From the NCBI GenBank assembly GCA_964405325.1, contig CAYONM010000228.1, positions 1 through 5,973 on the forward strand: a DNA stretch of 5,973 nt. The letters run 5' to 3'. A program made the translations under genes and the position numbers. Each line of letters begins with the position of its first letter. The stretch's first letter is position 1. Shown here piece by piece: positions 5,719 through 5,973 of the stretch. Under the pieces are notes generated by a model. It worked only from the letters and a program-made list of their open reading frames with translations. It made no database searches and was not told the DNA's origin. This DNA comes from CAYONM01 sp964405325 (GTDB taxonomy: Bacteria > Planctomycetota > UBA11346).

Positions 5719-5973
5719 TCAACGCCGACGCATGGGCTGGAGCACGTCCGGGCGCTGTTTGGCACGTTTGCGCGTACGCCCAGCGCCTTGGGCTTCTGCC
5801 ATCAGCACATACTGGGTCCCACGCTCCTCCTCACCTTCGGCCGGATAGGCCCGCTGATAGCAACCATCGGCGTACAGCTCACGCGTCTGCCTATTGTCAG
5901 CGGCCAGGACGTCGAACAGGTGCGCCAACATCGCCTGCAGCGGCTCGGGCTCGATGCGCACCAGATGCTCGAC
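5719..5973 (-). CDS. ppk1: Polyphosphate kinase (Ppk1), C-terminal end, partial
   Basis: Ppk1 reversibly polymerises the ATP gamma-phosphate into inorganic polyphosphate. Only the last 84 residues are present; the frame is open to the right edge, so the start and the catalytic histidines lie outside the window. The part seen, VEHLVRIEPEPLQAMLAHLF followed by DVLAADNRQTRELYADGCYQR, matches the Ppk1 C-terminus. There, a V-E-V-x-x-P-I-x-x-P-x-L segment is followed by a helix, then L-x-D-N-x-x-A-R-E-L-x-x-D-G-x-Y-x-R. The usual Ppk1 ends soon after this. Here a basic tail follows (RTRKRAKQ, ending PMRRR), which may be a local extension. The GTG at 5961 is internal and not a start. The stop is TGA (complement of 5719-5721). 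It is on the same strand as the coiled-coil gene but separated by 275 bp, so separate transcription is likely. Confidence 0.82.
   Translation of the reverse strand, partial: VEHLVRIEPEPLQAMLAHLFDVLAADNRQTRELYADGCYQRAYPAEGEEERGTQYVLMAEAQGAGRTRKRAKQRPDVLQPMRRR

Noticed and set aside
5466..5765. 99-codon minus-strand open frame between polyphosphate kinase and the coiled-coil gene
   Set aside because: It overlaps the polyphosphate kinase C-terminus in another frame, is Arg/Pro-rich as GC-rich noncoding frames often are, and has no recognisable motif.

Overview
The window looks like chromosomal DNA from a GC-rich proteobacterium. A gammaproteobacterium is a reasonable guess from the polyphosphate kinase and phospholipid-methyltransferase types and a tRNA gene with an encoded CCA end, but nothing here fixes the genus. 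The backbone genes all lie on the minus strand. Read in that direction, they are the C-terminus of polyphosphate kinase (5973-5719), a 263-bp gap with no convincing gene, a very long Gln/Glu/Ala-rich coiled-coil protein (5443-1243), a PmtA-like SAM-dependent methyltransferase (1185-586), and tRNA-Pro(TGG) (516-440). The 57-bp spacing suggests that the coiled-coil and methyltransferase genes are co-transcribed.

The left edge (1-439) is different and points the other way. It holds the N-terminal part of a type I restriction-modification methyltransferase (HsdM) whose frame passes directly into what reads as the extreme C-terminus of a serine site-specific recombinase. That frame then runs, without a stop, through the antisense of tRNA-Pro. 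This looks like the eroded or deleted end of an integrative element carrying a restriction system, sitting at the 3' end of the tRNA gene. The recombinase tail is much more AT-rich (41% GC at 341-440) than the hsdM part (69% at 101-200). A near-perfect 19-bp inverted repeat (392-435) lies 4 bp beyond the tRNA CCA and inside the recombinase tail. It may be a tRNA terminator, a recombinase site, or both, and is the most interesting structure in the window.

The coiled-coil gene is interrupted by 100 Ns (2638-2737). The same 42 bp flank the gap on both sides, in the same protein frame. The simplest reading is two contigs that overlap by 42 bp; collapsing the overlap gives one intact protein of about 1352 residues. 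A longer tandem repeat hidden in the gap is also possible, because the gene has a degenerate 189-bp (63-codon) duplication just upstream in the coding direction. No CRISPR array, complete insertion sequence or clearly new multi-gene system is visible. The candidates for novelty are the recombinase/tRNA/inverted-repeat junction and the unrecognised coiled-coil protein paired with a lipid methyltransferase.
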